A stretch of 53,378 bases of DNA from Hypsibius dujardini (Eukaryota > Tardigrada > Eutardigrada > Parachela > Hypsibiidae). Position 1 is the first letter of the stretch; each line of letters opens with the position of its first letter. Made by a program: the position numbers and the translations under genes. The DNA lies in NCBI GenBank assembly GCA_001579985.1, contig LRSR01007985.1:1-53378 (forward strand), in the 5' to 3' direction. The notes beneath the pieces were generated by a model. It ran no database searches and had not been told where the DNA came from. It worked only from the letters and a program-made list of their open reading frames with translations. This document shows, piece after piece, positions 52,469 through 53,378 of the stretch.

Positions 52469-53378
52469 TCATAGTCCGTCCGGTAGACCGCCCTTCCGTC
52501 CGTCTGAAACAGCGTAAAGCTTTCCGTCCGTGGTATTGGCATAGACGACCTCAACTGCGCTATAGGGATATTTCTGTGGTGCGTCACTGCGGACCATCTT
52601 GTGGCCTTTTTTTCGTAAACTATCCACATGTGCCTGGATGGAAAAAAATGCGTCAACCTCGTAACATGGCAGTACTCACTTTTTCGCTGGCGAATACTGT
52701 ACGAGTAAAATAAAAACGTTACCTCGTTGAACCTCTTTTCATATTCTACCTCAGCAGGGAAGAGCTGATGGTGTAATCTGGGAGCGTTTAAAGCGGACTT
52801 TAGGTCTTCCTTGAAGTAAAGTATCCGTGTAAGAATCTGCAATATTATTACAAAAACATTATACTAATTTTATTAAACTGAATTTCGGTATATATTCTCG
52901 TAGACAACTCTACATTATTATGGACATACTGATCCATTCTAAGTTTATGAATGGCAAAGTCAAACCATAGTTTAAAAACTATAACTGAATATATAATTAA
53001 TTTTAAGTTATTATATTTTCTCAATTCAATTTAATTCAACACAAATAATTTTTGCCTCAATATTTAAATTGGAAACTCGACAAGATGAATTTACTCGAAT
53101 AACGACTGGCTTAGTTTAATTTAATTTAATTTTTTGGTTTGGTTTTTTTATCATTTAAATTTGGTTTGGCCATGCCAAAAATAAACTGAGGCACACATTT
53201 AAAATTCCCGTGACGATCCGCGTGCCACCGCTTCCCCCGGCTACCACCCTTGCATAGCCACGCCCATCCACGATCAAAGCGGGCGTCATGCTGGACTGAG
53301 GCCGCTTTCCCGGCGCAATCTTGTTGGCCTTCGATGGTGGAACACCAAAGATATTGGGCTGGTCTGTCGTTGTGAAAT
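52469..53378 (-). CDS. Gamma-glutamyltransferase, C-terminal part (cut by window end)
   Basis: Hydrolyses or transfers the gamma-glutamyl group of glutathione, normally at the outer cell surface after self-cleavage into two subunits. Only the small-subunit end is present. Exons on the minus strand: beyond the window to 53197, 52836-52723, 52633-52469; phases join (all zero). Evident motifs are NIFGVPPSKANKIAPGKRPQ, then SSMTPALIV, containing the PGKRP-SSM signature that shapes the active site, VAGGSGGTRIVTGILN with the GGSGGTRI oxyanion-loop signature, then DLKSALNAPRLHHQLFPAEV and the terminal VVYANTTDGKLYAVSDGRKG, a typical GGT ending. The catalytic Thr and large subunit lie outside the window. 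Nothing suggests it is broken. It lies in the same direction as the DUF2828 gene but about 1.3 kb upstream of that gene's start. Confidence 0.9.

Overview
The window is animal nuclear DNA: genes are split by introns with GT..AG ends and conserved phases, intergenic DNA is repeat-rich, and no bacterial-type operons are seen. The gene content (a WAKE/ANKFN1 orthologue, a cluster of natriuretic-peptide-receptor-like genes, a fungal-type permease carrying animal-style introns) suggests a small ecdysozoan. A tardigrade is my best guess, but this is inference and not proven by any single marker. Exon structures below were worked out by hand from splice sites, reading phase and comparison of paralogues inside the window.

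Layout. 0-15 kb (and 22.6-23.1 kb): a tandem family of ANF-receptor-type genes on the + strand. Two look complete (5.3-10.0 kb and 11.3-14.7 kb; about 540 aa each, signal peptide, ligand-binding ectodomain, one membrane helix, short tail, i.e. the NPR-C topology). Two are decayed (2.8-3.5 kb and 22.6-23.1 kb). 15.4-18.2 kb (+): a probable chromatin protein with a chromo-barrel-like segment and a C-terminal RFX-like segment. 18.5-22.1 kb (-): a five-exon MULE-type transposase gene with a SWIM zinc finger, convergent with the previous gene. Both genes are riddled with one GGTACC-based minisatellite, which is coding in the first and mostly intronic in the second. 23.7-26.5 kb (+): a five-exon gene for a 251-aa secreted protein of no family I recognise, with a TATA box.

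28.6-34.0 kb (+): a complete five-exon, 585-aa amino-acid permease of the fungal YAT type, the best candidate for horizontal transfer. 34-37.9 kb: non-coding, with two TIR elements. 37.9-47.0 kb (+): a complete 14-exon WAKE/ANKFN1 orthologue (984 aa). 47.9-51.1 kb (-): a five-exon DUF2828-family protein (604 aa) with a VWA-like C-terminal half. 52.5-53.4 kb (-): the C-terminal exons of a gamma-glutamyltransferase, cut by the window end.

Several non-autonomous DNA-transposon-like elements with inverted ends, CTGT/ACAG microsatellites and AACTA-type degenerate tracts occupy introns and spacers. I found no rRNA, tRNA or CRISPR array.
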